Below are positions 41,203-51,354 of a stretch of 64,000 nucleotides of DNA, one piece after another. Both the position numbers and the translations under genes were made by a program. The DNA is taken from the NCBI RefSeq assembly GCF_002252445.1, contig NZ_NNRJ01000051.1, positions 434,001 through 498,000 of the forward strand. Direction: 5' to 3'. Position 1 is the first letter of the stretch; each line of letters opens with the position of its first letter. The stretch comes from Brucella thiophenivorans. GTDB lineage: Bacteria > Pseudomonadota > Alphaproteobacteria > Rhizobiales > Rhizobiaceae. The notes beneath the pieces are model-generated. The model worked only from the letters and a program-made list of their open reading frames with translations, had not been told where the DNA came from and did not search any database.

Positions 41203-42288
41203 TCAGACCTTTCCTGCTGTGCTGCCCGCCACAAAGCGGATGCGATAATGAATAAGCGTGTCGCAGGCCAGCACGAAGAACAGGATCATGCCCTGAAATA
41301 CGCGAGCCGATTTCTCAGATATGCCGATGGTCACCTGTGCAGCCTCACCGCCCAGATAAGACAATGCCAGCACAAAACCGGCAGCAATCGCGCCAAGTGG
41401 ATTTAGCCTGCCAAGGAAGGCAACAATGATTGCCGTGAAGCCATAACCGGGCGAAATGACCGGACGCAACTGACCAATTGCGCCAGAAGTCTCGGCAATG
41501 CCTGCAAGACCAGCAAGTGCGCCAGAAACTGCAAAGACGAAGAACACCAGCTTACCGGAGCTGAAACCTGCAAAGCGGCCTGCCCTTGGGCTTTGACCGA
41601 TGACCTTCACCTCAAAGCCTTTGAGCGTTTTGGCAAGGATAAACCAGACGATGATTGCGGCAACAATTGCAAAGATAAAACCCCAATGCGCGCGCCCCGA
41701 TGCGCTCCAGATTTCCGGCAGCACGGCACTTGGATTGAACTGGCGTGTTTCCGGGAAATTATAGCCTTCCGGGTTGCGCCATGGTCCGCGCACCAGCCAG
41801 TCGAGGAACAATTGCGCGACATAAACCAGCATCAGACTGGTCAGAATTTCATTGGTATTGAAGCGTACTTTCAGCAGCGCCGGAATGGAAGCATAGGCCG
41901 CGCCGCCAGCCATACCCATCAGCATCATCAACGGCAAAACGACCCAAAGCTGCAATTCGGGAAACATCACCGGTAGGATAGAGCCGGTAATCGCACCAAT
42001 AATAAACTGGCCTTCGGCACCGATATTCCAGTTATTGGATAGAAAACAGACACAAAGACCAACCGCAATCAGAATAAGCGGCGTCGCCTTGACCAACAAT
42101 TCATGCCACGACCATATGTCGAACAGCGGCTCGACAAAGAACACATAAAGTGCCTGAAACGGGTCTTTGCCCATAAGCGCGAAGGCCAGACCACCAAAAA
42201 CCATGGTTAGCGCAAGTGCAAGCAACGGCGAAAAAGCGCTGAAAAGCTTTGAAGGCTGCGGACGTTTGACAAGTTCAATCCGCATCAT
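41203..42288 (-). CDS. Nucleoside-type ABC transporter permease 1
   Basis: This 361-residue permease of the BPD_transp_2 family has about ten helices. The motif NIGAEGQFIIGAI near residue 91 and KVIGQSPRAGRFAGF near 233 mark the family. Its start ATG overlaps the ATPase stop by four bases. It forms the channel with the other permease. Confidence 0.87.
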   Translation of the reverse strand: MMRIELVKRPQPSKLFSAFSPLLALALTMVFGGLAFALMGKDPFQALYVFFVEPLFDIWSWHELLVKATPLILIAVGLCVCFLSNNWNIGAEGQFIIGAITGSILPVMFPELQLWVVLPLMMLMGMAGGAAYASIPALLKVRFNTNEILTSLMLVYVAQLFLDWLVRGPWRNPEGYNFPETRQFNPSAVLPEIWSASGRAHWGFIFAIVAAIIVWFILAKTLKGFEVKVIGQSPRAGRFAGFSSGKLVFFVFAVSGALAGLAGIAETSGAIGQLRPVISPGYGFTAIIVAFLGRLNPLGAIAAGFVLALSYLGGEAAQVTIGISEKSARVFQGMILFFVLACDTLIHYRIRFVAGSTAGKV

Positions 42289-43850
42289 GCTGCTCCCGCC
42301 TGATCCGTGCCGGAGATGCCGCCCATAAGCAGGCCAATTTTTTCAAGCGTGACGTCAGCAATTGGCATGGGATCGGAAAGCGCACCGTGGTTCATCACCG
42401 CAATACGGTCGCTGATTTCAAGCAGTTCATCGAGATCCTGACTGATGACAAGAACGGCAGAGCCGGAACGCGCCAGATCAAGCAAAGCCTGACGGATATG
42501 CGCTGCGGCACCCGCATCCACGCCCCATGTCGGCTGATTGACAATCATAACCGACGGCGAACGATCCAGTTCACGGCCAATGATGAATTTTTGGAGATTG
42601 CCGCCAGACAATGCAGAGGCCGGTGGGTTTTCAGCGCTCTTGCGCACATCCATCGTTTCGATGATGCGCCTTGCGGCAGAGCGTAATGCACCTTCGGCAA
42701 TCAGCTTTAGCTTGCCACCGCGCAAAAATGCCTTCGCATCCGTCTTATAGCGCGACAAAAACAGGTTATCTGTCAGTGGCAGCGATGGTACGGCACCATG
42801 TCCCAGCCGTTCTTCCGGCACAAAAGCAGCCCCCATCAAGCGACGCTCGCTGATACCAAGCCTACCCGCATCCTTGCCGCGAATACGCACAGCCGAAGGC
42901 GATGACTGTAAAAACTCGCCGGAAACAGCTTCAAAAAACTCGCCCTGACCATTGCCCGCAACGCCTGCGACACCAACAACTTCACCGGCTTTGACCGAAA
43001 GCGAAATATTATCGAGAACGGTTGAAAACGGCCCACGCGGAGCCTGCGACAGCGCTTTAATCTCAAGAAGCGGTGTTGCTGCAGTTTCAACGGCGTCGAT
43101 CGGGCTGCGCGCCACAACCTTGATGTCATTGCCAACCATCATACGCGCAAGCGATGCGGCTGTCTCTTCGCGCGGATCACAATGCGCGACCACCTTGCCA
43201 TGACGCAGCACCGTAGCGCGGTCACAAAGCCGCTTCACTTCTTCAAGTCGATGGCTGATGTAAAGGATCGACTTGCCTTCCGCCTTCAAACGCTCCAGCG
43301 TTTCAAACATACGATCGGCTTCCTGCGGTGTGAGCACCGAGGTCGGTTCATCCAGAATAATCAGATCGGGTTCCTGCAAGAGACAACGCACAATCTCGAT
43401 ACGCTGACGCTCGCCCACGGAAAGATCACCCACATGTGCTTGCGGATCAATCGGCAGGCCATAGGCTTTGCCGACATCGCGCGCACGTTTGGCGACTTCG
43501 GAAAGCGACAGGGAACCATCAAGTGAAAGCGCAATATTCTCAGCGGCAGTCAAAGAGTCAAAAAGCGAAAAATGCTGGAAAACCATGCCAATGCCAAGCT
43601 GCCTTGCCATTGCGGGTTCAGTAATCGTAACGCGCTCACCCTTCCAGACGATTTCGCCTTCAAGTGGCTGTAGCGCACCAAACAGCATTTTTACAAAGGT
43701 CGATTTTCCCGCGCCATTCTCACCCAGAAGCGCGTGAATTTCCCCTTCCGCGATCACGAGATCGACCGCATCGCAGGCCCTAAGTTGACCAAATACTTTT
43801 GTGAGCCGGCGGACATCTAAGAGAGGCCGGTCGGATAAAGTCGCTGACAT
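42285..43850 (-). CDS. Nucleoside-type ABC transporter ATPase (two ABC domains)
   Basis: This 521-residue RbsA-type double ATPase has a first domain with Walker A GENGAGKST near residue 44, signature LSVGERQR and Walker B LIILDEPTS. The second domain has a degenerate P-loop (GVAGNGQGEFFE), signature LSGGNLQKFIIG and a changed Walker B (MIVNQPTWG with Asn-Gln in place of Asp-Glu), so only the first site is likely to be fully active, as in related nucleoside and sugar importers. It is the first gene of the importer operon. Confidence 0.9.
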   Translation of the reverse strand: MSATLSDRPLLDVRRLTKVFGQLRACDAVDLVIAEGEIHALLGENGAGKSTFVKMLFGALQPLEGEIVWKGERVTITEPAMARQLGIGMVFQHFSLFDSLTAAENIALSLDGSLSLSEVAKRARDVGKAYGLPIDPQAHVGDLSVGERQRIEIVRCLLQEPDLIILDEPTSVLTPQEADRMFETLERLKAEGKSILYISHRLEEVKRLCDRATVLRHGKVVAHCDPREETAASLARMMVGNDIKVVARSPIDAVETAATPLLEIKALSQAPRGPFSTVLDNISLSVKAGEVVGVAGVAGNGQGEFFEAVSGEFLQSSPSAVRIRGKDAGRLGISERRLMGAAFVPEERLGHGAVPSLPLTDNLFLSRYKTDAKAFLRGGKLKLIAEGALRSAARRIIETMDVRKSAENPPASALSGGNLQKFIIGRELDRSPSVMIVNQPTWGVDAGAAAHIRQALLDLARSGSAVLVISQDLDELLEISDRIAVMNHGALSDPMPIADVTLEKIGLLMGGISGTDQAGAA

Positions 43851-43977
43851 TGTCTTTTTGGGGTTCCCCGAGCTTATTTTTGAGTGACCTTATCCAGCCA
43901 AGCATCAATTGAAAAGCCAAAAAGAAATCGGCGGAGTACATATGCACACCCCCGATGGATTTATGCGCATCCCAATA

Positions 43978-44952
43978 CTACGGGAGCAAGATGCTCGCAC
44001 CCGTTGTCTTACGGGCTTCGAGGTCTTCATGCGCTTTACGCACATCTTTTAGCGCATAGGACTGATTGATTTCGATCTTTACAGCACCGCTTGCCACAAC
44101 ATCAAAAAGATCGTTTGCCGTCTTTTCAAGATCGGCACGCTTTGAAACATAGTTGAACAGGGTCGGACGGGTCGCAAAAAGCGAACCTTTCTGCGCCAGA
44201 AGTCCAAGATCAAAGGGCGGAATAACACCAGAAGACTGGCCGAAACAGGCAAACATGCCAAGCGGCTTCAACACATCGAGCGAGCCCATATAGGTATCGC
44301 GGCCAACCGAGTCATAGACAACGTCCACACCCTCGTCGCCGGTGAGTTCCCTAACCCGCTCGACGAAGTTTTCCGTGCGATAATTAATGACATGATCATA
44401 GCCATGGGATTTCGCGAGCGCGATCTTCTCGTCAGAACCTGCGGTTCCGATCACAGTTGCACCCAGATGCTTGGCCCATTGTCCAGCGATTAGCCCAACG
44501 CCGCCAGCCGCTGCATGAAACAGGATCGTGTGACCGGGTTTAACAACGAATGTCTGGCGCAGCAGATATTGCGCGGTCATGCCCTTGAGCATCATGGCAG
44601 CAGCAGATTTCAATTCGATCGAATCCGGCACTTTCAACAGGCGATCCGCGGGCAGGATGCGCTCATCTGCATAGGAACCCGGTGTCGCAGCATAGGCAAC
44701 ACGATCACCAACCTTGACGGTATTAACACCTGAACCCACCGCGACCACGATGCCCGCACCTTCATTGCCGGGTATAAACGGCATCTGCGCCGTTTTATAA
44801 AGCCAGGTACGGAAATAGACGTCAATGAAATTCAGGCCAATCGCTTCATGACGCACCTTCGCTTCGCCTGGCCCCGGTTCACCGATTTCGATCTGCTCGT
44901 AAGTAAGAACCTCAGGTCCACCAGTCTGGTGGACGCGAATTGCATTGATCAT
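43978..44952 (-). CDS. Zinc-independent quinone oxidoreductase
   Basis: This 324-residue MDR-family NADPH:quinone reductase has the GroES-like N-terminal domain (PGNEGAGIVVAVG) and a Rossmann nucleotide site AAAGGVGLIAGQWAK at about 150-163. It lacks the zinc cysteines of alcohol dehydrogenases. It probably reduces quinones or unsaturated carbonyls with NADPH. Its start overlaps the pcs stop by four bases, so it is co-translated with pcs, an arrangement known in related genomes. Confidence 0.87.
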   Translation of the reverse strand: MINAIRVHQTGGPEVLTYEQIEIGEPGPGEAKVRHEAIGLNFIDVYFRTWLYKTAQMPFIPGNEGAGIVVAVGSGVNTVKVGDRVAYAATPGSYADERILPADRLLKVPDSIELKSAAAMMLKGMTAQYLLRQTFVVKPGHTILFHAAAGGVGLIAGQWAKHLGATVIGTAGSDEKIALAKSHGYDHVINYRTENFVERVRELTGDEGVDVVYDSVGRDTYMGSLDVLKPLGMFACFGQSSGVIPPFDLGLLAQKGSLFATRPTLFNYVSKRADLEKTANDLFDVVASGAVKIEINQSYALKDVRKAHEDLEARKTTGASILLP

Positions 44953-45764
44953 GATGCTTCTCCGGCTTCGGTTTTCTTTGCATTTGCGGCGCGTTCAGCT
45001 GCAATGACGGTGGCAGTCCGCCCCAGATTGGGAAAGAACTGCATGATGGCGCCAATGAAATAAATATAAAGCCCCGTCACCGTGATCCCGATACGCACCC
45101 AGAGCGGGGCATCGAGCATATAATAAAGCCCTGCAGCACCGAATGCGCACCACAGCAAAAACACTGTGAGGTTAAGCGGCCGCAGACGCACAACCCGTAC
45201 AGGATGCAAGAAGCTGATCGGCAGGAACGAGAGAATTGCTGACAAAACGACTATGGCAAAAGCTTCCCATTCACCAGGTCGGACAATAAACAGCGTGAAA
45301 ACCACCATATTCCAGACAACAGGGAAGCCTTTGAAGAAATTTTCCTTCGTCTTCATGCCCGTATCGGCATAATAAATGGCGCTGGTTATAACGATTATTG
45401 CACCCGATATGAAGGACAGGTTTGTCCCCATAAAGCCACTTTGGTATAGTGCGAAGGCCGGTATCAGCACATAGGTTACGTAGTCGATGATATTATCGAG
45501 TAGCTCACCTGACCAATTAGGAAGCACATATTTGACTTCTAACTTGCGCGCGATGGGGCCATCGATGCCATCGACGAACAGTGCGAGGCCCAACCACCAC
45601 CACATCGCAGTATAACGACCATCACTTGCCGCAACAATCGACAAAAATGCCAGAAATGATCCAGAGGCCGTGAGCAGATGCACAGAAAATGCCTTGGCTT
45701 GTGGCGCCGTCACCTTCTTGGCTTTGAATTTTCCAGTCAGTTTGCTTTTCACGCCGTTCGCCAC
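44949..45764 (-). CDS. pcs: Phosphatidylcholine synthase
   Basis: This 271-residue inner-membrane protein has about eight helices. The CDP-alcohol phosphotransferase motif is visible as DGIDGPIARKL followed by GELLDNIID near residues 65-95, giving the D-G-A-R-G-D-D pattern. Pcs joins CDP-diacylglycerol with choline to make phosphatidylcholine, a main membrane lipid in Brucella and rhizobia. The Lys-rich N-terminal 20 residues are poorly conserved. Confidence 0.92.
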   Translation of the reverse strand: MANGVKSKLTGKFKAKKVTAPQAKAFSVHLLTASGSFLAFLSIVAASDGRYTAMWWWLGLALFVDGIDGPIARKLEVKYVLPNWSGELLDNIIDYVTYVLIPAFALYQSGFMGTNLSFISGAIIVITSAIYYADTGMKTKENFFKGFPVVWNMVVFTLFIVRPGEWEAFAIVVLSAILSFLPISFLHPVRVVRLRPLNLTVFLLWCAFGAAGLYYMLDAPLWVRIGITVTGLYIYFIGAIMQFFPNLGRTATVIAAERAANAKKTEAGEAS

Positions 45765-46046
45765 TTCTTTTGATCGCCACTCTCATGCGCCCAACACGGC
45801 ATGAGGCGACAGATAAGCCGCCTGCGTAAAAGACCGCAAGGAGCCATACTTGTGTTATAAAAGCTTTCCCCGAATAAGCCTAAAAGCGCAAGTAAGTCAT
45901 GAGACAAAACCGCCCTCATTCCACCAAAGATTGGGTTTTAGTCTTTGCGAGAATGGCCATGGGCAGGCATTTGCGGTTAAATGGCATAAGACACAATGCG
46001 ATAAGAATCGCTTTGGGCCGGAGCTTCTGGCCGAGGATAGATCATT

Positions 46047-47270
46047 ATGAATGACGTTGTTGCAGAAAAGCGTATTACCGAAATTACGATCAGCGGCGGT
46101 GGCCCTGCCGGTATGATGGCAGCTTTGGCGCTCAGCGCTAAAGGCTACCGCACTGTATTGCTCGGACCGGAAACCGACAAGAACGACCGCCGCACAACTG
46201 CCCTCATGATGCCTGCTATCCGCTTTCTGGAAAATTTAGGTGTGTGGTCTCGCATTGCCCCCGAAGCCGCGCCCCTTGCCTCCATGCGCATTGTCGATGC
46301 AACAAGCCGCCTGATCCGCAGCCCCGCCGTCACATTCCGCGCCGGCGAAATTGATGAGATTGCCTTTGGTTATAATATTCCCAATGCAGCGCTAAATCAA
46401 AGACTGGCAGAGGCAGTCGAAGCCAACTGCGCAATTGAGCGCATCACGCTTCCAGCCATCGAATATCGCAACAATGATGATCATGTAACAATCACGCTTG
46501 CAGGTGGCGAAACACTGCATACGCGTCTCGTTATTGCAGCCGACGGTCGCAATTCGGCTGCGCGCGAAGCAGCGGGCATTCGCACCCGCCGCTGGAGCTA
46601 TCCACAAACGGCAGTGGTTCTTTCGTTTGCACACGACCTTGAGCACGGGAATATCTCGACTGAGTTTCATACCGAAGAAGGCCCGTTCACGCAGGTTCCG
46701 CTTAAAGGCAAGCGGTCCAGCCTTGTCTGGGTGGTCAATCCGGGTCGCGCAGAAACACTGCTGACGCTTGACGATGGAACACTCAGTCAGCGTATCGAAG
46801 ACATGATGCAATCGATGCTCGGCAAGGTAACGCTGGATATTCGTCCGCAGGCATGGCCGCTATCGGGCATGGTGCCTCTTTCATTTGCATCCAAGCGCAC
46901 CATTCTAATCGGCGAAGCAGCGCATGTGTTTCCGCCAATTGGCGCGCAGGGGCTCAATCTCGGAACGAGGGACGTCGAAACACTGATCAAAGCCATTGCA
47001 AACGATCCATCGGACCCGGGTTCAGATCCGGTGATCCGCGCTTATGATCGTGGTCGCCGCCCGGATATTTTGGCGCGTACCGGTTCTGTGGATGCACTCA
47101 ACCGTTCGCTGCTTTCACCTATGCTGCCAGCACAGATCGCGCGTGGTGTTGGTTTGGAAATGCTGCGCAGCTTTGCACCTTTGCGGGCCTTTTTCATGCG
47201 CGAGGGTTTGCGTCCCGGCAGCGGTTTTTCGCAGTTTTTGCCGAAGCTTTCTAAGTCAGCCAAGCAATAG
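46047..47270 (+). CDS. UbiH/UbiF-family FAD monooxygenase
   Basis: This 407-residue FAD-dependent hydroxylase has an N-terminal dinucleotide site ISGGGPAGMMAALAL (the first Gly residues near 15-20), the DG motif VIAADGRNSAAREAAG and the C-terminal GEAAHVFPPIGAQGLNLG that contacts the flavin. The family adds hydroxyl groups to the ubiquinone ring; the position is not clear from sequence. It may also be an aromatic hydroxylase of another pathway. It stands alone. Confidence 0.85.
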   Translation: MNDVVAEKRITEITISGGGPAGMMAALALSAKGYRTVLLGPETDKNDRRTTALMMPAIRFLENLGVWSRIAPEAAPLASMRIVDATSRLIRSPAVTFRAGEIDEIAFGYNIPNAALNQRLAEAVEANCAIERITLPAIEYRNNDDHVTITLAGGETLHTRLVIAADGRNSAAREAAGIRTRRWSYPQTAVVLSFAHDLEHGNISTEFHTEEGPFTQVPLKGKRSSLVWVVNPGRAETLLTLDDGTLSQRIEDMMQSMLGKVTLDIRPQAWPLSGMVPLSFASKRTILIGEAAHVFPPIGAQGLNLGTRDVETLIKAIANDPSDPGSDPVIRAYDRGRRPDILARTGSVDALNRSLLSPMLPAQIARGVGLEMLRSFAPLRAFFMREGLRPGSGFSQFLPKLSKSAKQ

Positions 47271-47340
47271 TCAAATTTAAAAATCGACCTGAAACCTCCC
47301 GCAGCTTTAATTCGGCGCGCGGTGAACTACATATGTCTTT

Positions 47341-47676
47341 ATGAGCATGGCACAGATAAAACACGCGAAGTTTCAGATCGGACAGGTGGTCAAACATCGG
47401 CTGTTTCCGTTTCGGGGGATTATATTCGATGTCGATCCGGAATTCGCCAATACGGAAGAATGGTATCAATCCATTCCTGAAGAAACACGGCCGCGCCGGG
47501 ATCAGCCATTTTATCATCTACTGGCTGAGAATTCAGAATCCGAATATGTAGCCTATGTCTCAGAGCAAAACCTTGTGCCTGATTTGAGCGATGAACCCCT
47601 TCGGCATCCACAGCTCAATGACATGTTTGATCGTCTGGGTAACGGGACTTATCGTGTAAAGTTACACGCGAACTGA
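47341..47676 (+). CDS. hspQ: HspQ, heat-shock protein and Lon modulator
   Basis: This 111-residue HspQ/YccV-family protein has the motifs KFQIGQVVKHRLFPFRGII, DVDPEFANTEEWY and QPFYHLLAE. In E. coli HspQ binds hemimethylated DNA and enhances Lon-dependent proteolysis. The start could be 47341 or 47347 (MAQIKHA); no strong ribosome site favours either. It is monocistronic with a terminator shared with the next convergent gene. Confidence 0.9.
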   Translation: MSMAQIKHAKFQIGQVVKHRLFPFRGIIFDVDPEFANTEEWYQSIPEETRPRRDQPFYHLLAENSESEYVAYVSEQNLVPDLSDEPLRHPQLNDMFDRLGNGTYRVKLHAN

Positions 47677-47707
47677 TGCTTATTGTATTTTCTTCATAAG
47701 TTAATGT

Positions 47708-47736
47708 AAAAAGGGCGCTTGAAGCGCCCTTTGTTT
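47708..47736. terminator. Bidirectional terminator between hspQ and the IalB-like gene
   Basis: AAAGGGCGC-TTGAA-GCGCCCTTT, with the same hairpin core as at 39097. Confidence 0.85.
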
Positions 47737-47758
47737 TAATTTCAACTATTAACTCAGC

Positions 47759-48385
47759 TTAGTTAGCTGCGCCCTTTGCCTTGGCCTGTTCAGCCTTCAT
47801 TTTCTCTTCGAATTCCTTCTGGCGCTTTGCAACTGCGTCCTGAAGTTCTTTCTGGCGTTCTTCGAGTTCAGACTGCTTGAGGCCCGGACCTGTAAGCGCT
47901 GCCGAGAAACCGGTCAGTGCAACTGGGATTGGGTTCTGCTTGTTCTGGTAGTTAACCGAAGTCAGCGTGACCTTGGTGCCTTTTTTCAGAGCATTGATCA
48001 GCTCGTCAGAAAGCGGGGCTTCCGCGATGCAGCGATCTGGGAAACAGATGCCATATTCAAGCTTGGTTGGCTTGGCATTATCGATCTGCAAACCAACGCC
48101 AGCTGGGATCAGACGGCCGATTGGAACAGTGACCTGAAAAATCTTGCGATTGATCTTACCCTTGATCTCGATAAGGTTGACAGCGGTCAGTAGCTGGCCG
48201 GAGTCAGCGGTCACAATGTTCTGCGTGTTGCAGATGTCATTGTCTTCCTGCTTCGAGCAGACCTTGAACCAACCCTGCGGTGGCTGCTGTTGCTGCTGTG
48301 CTGATGCAGGGAGAGTTGCAGAAGCAAGCAGGGCGAACGCGCCAGCAAATGCGGATGCGGCAGCGATTGTCTTCGTGCTGGTCAT
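47759..48385 (-). CDS. Invasion-associated locus B (IalB)-like protein
   Basis: This 208-residue exported protein has a signal peptide to about residue 29 (LPASAQ), a Gln-rich stretch, then an IalB-type beta domain (WFKVCSKQEDNDICNTQ, and YGICFPDRCIAEA with paired cysteines). A Glu/Lys-rich coiled coil closes the protein (residues about 165-205). Relatives are periplasmic proteins linked to cell invasion in Bartonella, but most Rhizobiales have them and the role is general. I start at the ATG of 48385 because AAGGAAAC lies upstream; a TTG at 48391 would add two residues. Confidence 0.85.
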   Translation of the reverse strand: MTSTKTIAAASAFAGAFALLASATLPASAQQQQQPPQGWFKVCSKQEDNDICNTQNIVTADSGQLLTAVNLIEIKGKINRKIFQVTVPIGRLIPAGVGLQIDNAKPTKLEYGICFPDRCIAEAPLSDELINALKKGTKVTLTSVNYQNKQNPIPVALTGFSAALTGPGLKQSELEERQKELQDAVAKRQKEFEEKMKAEQAKAKGAAN

Positions 48386-48707
48386 GATCAACAGTTTCCT
48401 TCCAAGGCTTTGATCTTCCGGTCTCTGGTTTGAGTCAGCGATAGACCGTCACTGATTTGAAAATGCGGCAACAGCGTGACCTCCGGGATTTATCATCCCA
48501 ATCCGAGCGCCGTGTTACAACGACTTCTCGCATGAATCCAGATGGTCGAATGCATTCATATAGCAAAATACGTCTTATTTTTTGTTTTAATCTACACTGT
48601 CGCGCAGCAGACACGCTCTTAATCGGCACAAACTCTAGCTTCATGCTAATTTCGCCATACGAATCGCATGATAAGATTTCACGCTTATTTACAATGGACC
48701 AATTAAG
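48386..48707. other. Intergenic region between divergent genes
   Basis: These 322 bases hold the promoters of the IalB-like and peptide-binding genes. I see no other gene. Confidence 0.5.
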
Positions 48708-50585
48708 TTGAACGGGGACGTGAGAACGTTGACTGGATTATTCGCTCTTTTCCGCAACACAGCTTTGGCTAGCCTGATCGGTTTTTATGCAGGTGCTGCT
48801 CTGGCACAGACAGAAAACAACCCTGCGCCGAACTCTGCCCCGGACTATGCATTATCAATGCATGGCGATGTGGCGCTACCCGCAGACTTCACGCATTTTC
48901 CTTATGCAAACCCCGACGCACCCAAAGGTGGCACACTGCGTATGGGTGTAGTTGGCACTTATGACAGTCTCAATCCGTTTGTGCTCAAGAGCATGCGCAC
49001 GACTGCACGCGGACTGTTTGGCGATACGGATTTTGGTAATCTGGTCTATGAAACACTCATGCAGCGTTCACGCGACGAACCGTTTACGCTTTATGGCTTG
49101 CTGGCTGAGAAAGTCTCTGTCGATCCCGAACGAAAATGGGTCGAGTTTACGCTCAATCCCAAAGCCAAATGGTCGGACGGTCAGCCCGTCATGGTTGACG
49201 ATGTCATTTTCACCTATGAGATTCTTACCGAAAAAGGCCGTCCGCCCTTCAACAACCGCATGAGCCGTATCGAAAAGATTGAAAAAACTGGCGAACGCTC
49301 GGTGCGGTTTGTCTTCAATGATAAGTCAGATCGTGAATTTCCGATGCTGATCGCCGCAACCATGCCTGTTCTTCCAAAACACGCGATTGACCCGGCAACA
49401 TTTGGAAATTCGACACTGAAAGCGCCGATTGGAAGTGGTCCCTATCTGGTGTCGAATGTTCAGCCCGGCCAGCGCATTATCTATCAGCGTAGTCCTGATT
49501 ATTGGGGCAAAGACTTAGCTGTGCGTCGTGGCTTTGATAATTTCGACACGCTGAGCATCGAGTATTACCGGAACGAAACAGCACTGTTTGAGTCTTTCAA
49601 AAAAGGACTGCTTGATGTTTTCATCGACGCCAATCCAACACGCTGGGAAAAATCCTATAATTTCCCTGCTGTGACAGAAGGAAAGGTCGTCAAAGAGAAT
49701 TTTGAGAAAGGCACGCCCGCAAATATGCTGGGCTTTGTCTTCAACACGCGCCGCCCTATTTTCGAAGATCGCCGTGTGAGACAGGCGCTTGGGCTTCTAT
49801 TCGATTTTGAATGGGCCAATCGCAATCTTTTTGCTGACCAGTACAAGCGGTTGCAAAGTTTCTGGGAGGGTTCGGAACTCTCCTCCCTTGGCAAGCGTGC
49901 TGATGGTCGCGAGCGCGAATTGCTTGCGCCCTTTCCTGATGCCGTTCGTAAAGATGTGATGGATGGCACCTGGCATCCATCGATCACAGATGGCAGCGGA
50001 CATGATCGTGGTCCGGCGAAAGATGCCTATGAATTGCTGATTGACGCCGGTTTTTCGTTTGAGCATGGCAAGGCTATCGATCCTTCGGGCAAGCCTTTGC
50101 AGTTCGAAATCATGACGCGCTCGCCCGACGAGGAGAAAGTAGCGCTGGCCTTTAAGCGTAATCTAGCGCGGCTGGGCATTGAGGCGGATATTCGCAGCGC
50201 CGACGATGCGCAATATCAACAGCGCTTACAGACCTTCGACTACGACATGATCCTTGGTGCATTGACCGGCTCGCTTTCGCCAGGCAACGAGCAGTGGCAG
50301 CGTTGGGGTTCGGCATCTCGTGACGCACAAGGTAGCTTCAACTATCCGGGTGTCGCCGATCCGGCAGTCGATGCGATGATTGAGGCGATGCTGGCGGCAC
50401 GCGAGCGAGACGATTTTGTCAGCGCCGTGCGTGCACTGGATCGCATTCTTATCTCCGGCGATTACTACATTCCGCTCTATTACTTGCCTTATCAGTGGGT
50501 GGCACGTTGGGATCGCATCGGCCACCCTGAAAAGACATCGCTATACGGCTATCAATTGCCGACATGGTGGCAAACGACCAAGTAG
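48708..50585 (+). CDS. Peptide-type ABC transporter substrate-binding protein
   Basis: This protein of about 625 residues is a family 5 extracellular solute-binding protein of the YejA type. It has a signal peptide ending GAALAQ near residue 32, then DVALPADFTHFPYANPDAPKGG and the family motif NLVYETLM. It would deliver peptides or microcin-C-like compounds to a YejBEF-type importer, but no importer genes are adjacent. The start is uncertain: TTG at 48708, GTG at 48720 or TTG at 48729 fit, with GGGGA lying between the first two. Confidence 0.85.
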   Translation: MNGDVRTLTGLFALFRNTALASLIGFYAGAALAQTENNPAPNSAPDYALSMHGDVALPADFTHFPYANPDAPKGGTLRMGVVGTYDSLNPFVLKSMRTTARGLFGDTDFGNLVYETLMQRSRDEPFTLYGLLAEKVSVDPERKWVEFTLNPKAKWSDGQPVMVDDVIFTYEILTEKGRPPFNNRMSRIEKIEKTGERSVRFVFNDKSDREFPMLIAATMPVLPKHAIDPATFGNSTLKAPIGSGPYLVSNVQPGQRIIYQRSPDYWGKDLAVRRGFDNFDTLSIEYYRNETALFESFKKGLLDVFIDANPTRWEKSYNFPAVTEGKVVKENFEKGTPANMLGFVFNTRRPIFEDRRVRQALGLLFDFEWANRNLFADQYKRLQSFWEGSELSSLGKRADGRERELLAPFPDAVRKDVMDGTWHPSITDGSGHDRGPAKDAYELLIDAGFSFEHGKAIDPSGKPLQFEIMTRSPDEEKVALAFKRNLARLGIEADIRSADDAQYQQRLQTFDYDMILGALTGSLSPGNEQWQRWGSASRDAQGSFNYPGVADPAVDAMIEAMLAARERDDFVSAVRALDRILISGDYYIPLYYLPYQWVARWDRIGHPEKTSLYGYQLPTWWQTTK

Positions 50586-50679
50586 GCCGGTTGAACGCGT
50601 CATCATTCACACTACATTTCTGAATTATATGAATAAGCAAGCAGGAGATGCGCTCCTGCTTGTCCAATGGAGCACCTTC

Positions 50680-51354
50680 ATGAGCGCAAGAAAAATCACC
50701 ATCGACGTTGTTTCAGATGTCGTCTGCCCCTGGTGTTTCGTTGGCCGCAAGCGGCTTGAACAGGCGCTCGAACTGACGCCGGAAGTCGATGCAGATGTGC
50801 GCTGGCGACCTTATCAGCTTGATCCAGCATTGCCAGCACAGGGCAAAGATCGTCAGGCCTATATGCGCGAGAAATTCGGCAATGGCTCAAAGATAGATGA
50901 CATTCATAAACAGCTTGTCGAGCTTGGTAAAGAAAATGACATCGTCTTTGATTTTGAAGCCATCACGCGCGCGCCAAATACGTTTGATGCGCATCGCTTG
51001 ATCCATTGGGCGGCGCAGGCTGGCCCCGGCCTCCAAGACAAGCTGGTTGGCAGACTTTTCTCTCTCTATTTCGAGCAGGGACAGGACATTGGCGACCATG
51101 ATGTACTGGTGGATGCTGCGGCAAGCATTGGCATGGAAGCCCCCGTTGTTGCCAGACTTCTGCAAAGCGATGCCGATAAAGCCACCATCCGGGAAGAAAT
51201 CGACACCGCCAACCGCATCGGCGTGCGCGGCGTGCCATGCTTCATCATTGATCAGAAATATGCCGTCATGGGCGCACAATCGGCCTCCGCCCTCGCCGAT
51301 GCCATTCAGCAAACAGCAGAAGGCTTTGAGCCGGGCATTTCTGAAGATCGCTAG
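50680..51354 (+). CDS. FrnE-like DsbA-family oxidoreductase
   Basis: This 224-residue thioredoxin-fold protein has the active-site CPWC near residue 17, no signal peptide, and RIGVRGVPCFIIDQKYAVMGA near residue 180 with the cis-proline loop. It belongs to the cytoplasmic FrnE/YwbO family linked to polyketide isomerisation or disulfide handling under oxidative stress. I start at 50680 because GGAG lies 8 bases upstream. Its stop codon lies inside the dispersed repeat copy 2. Confidence 0.88.
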   Translation: MSARKITIDVVSDVVCPWCFVGRKRLEQALELTPEVDADVRWRPYQLDPALPAQGKDRQAYMREKFGNGSKIDDIHKQLVELGKENDIVFDFEAITRAPNTFDAHRLIHWAAQAGPGLQDKLVGRLFSLYFEQGQDIGDHDVLVDAAASIGMEAPVVARLLQSDADKATIREEIDTANRIGVRGVPCFIIDQKYAVMGAQSASALADAIQQTAEGFEPGISEDR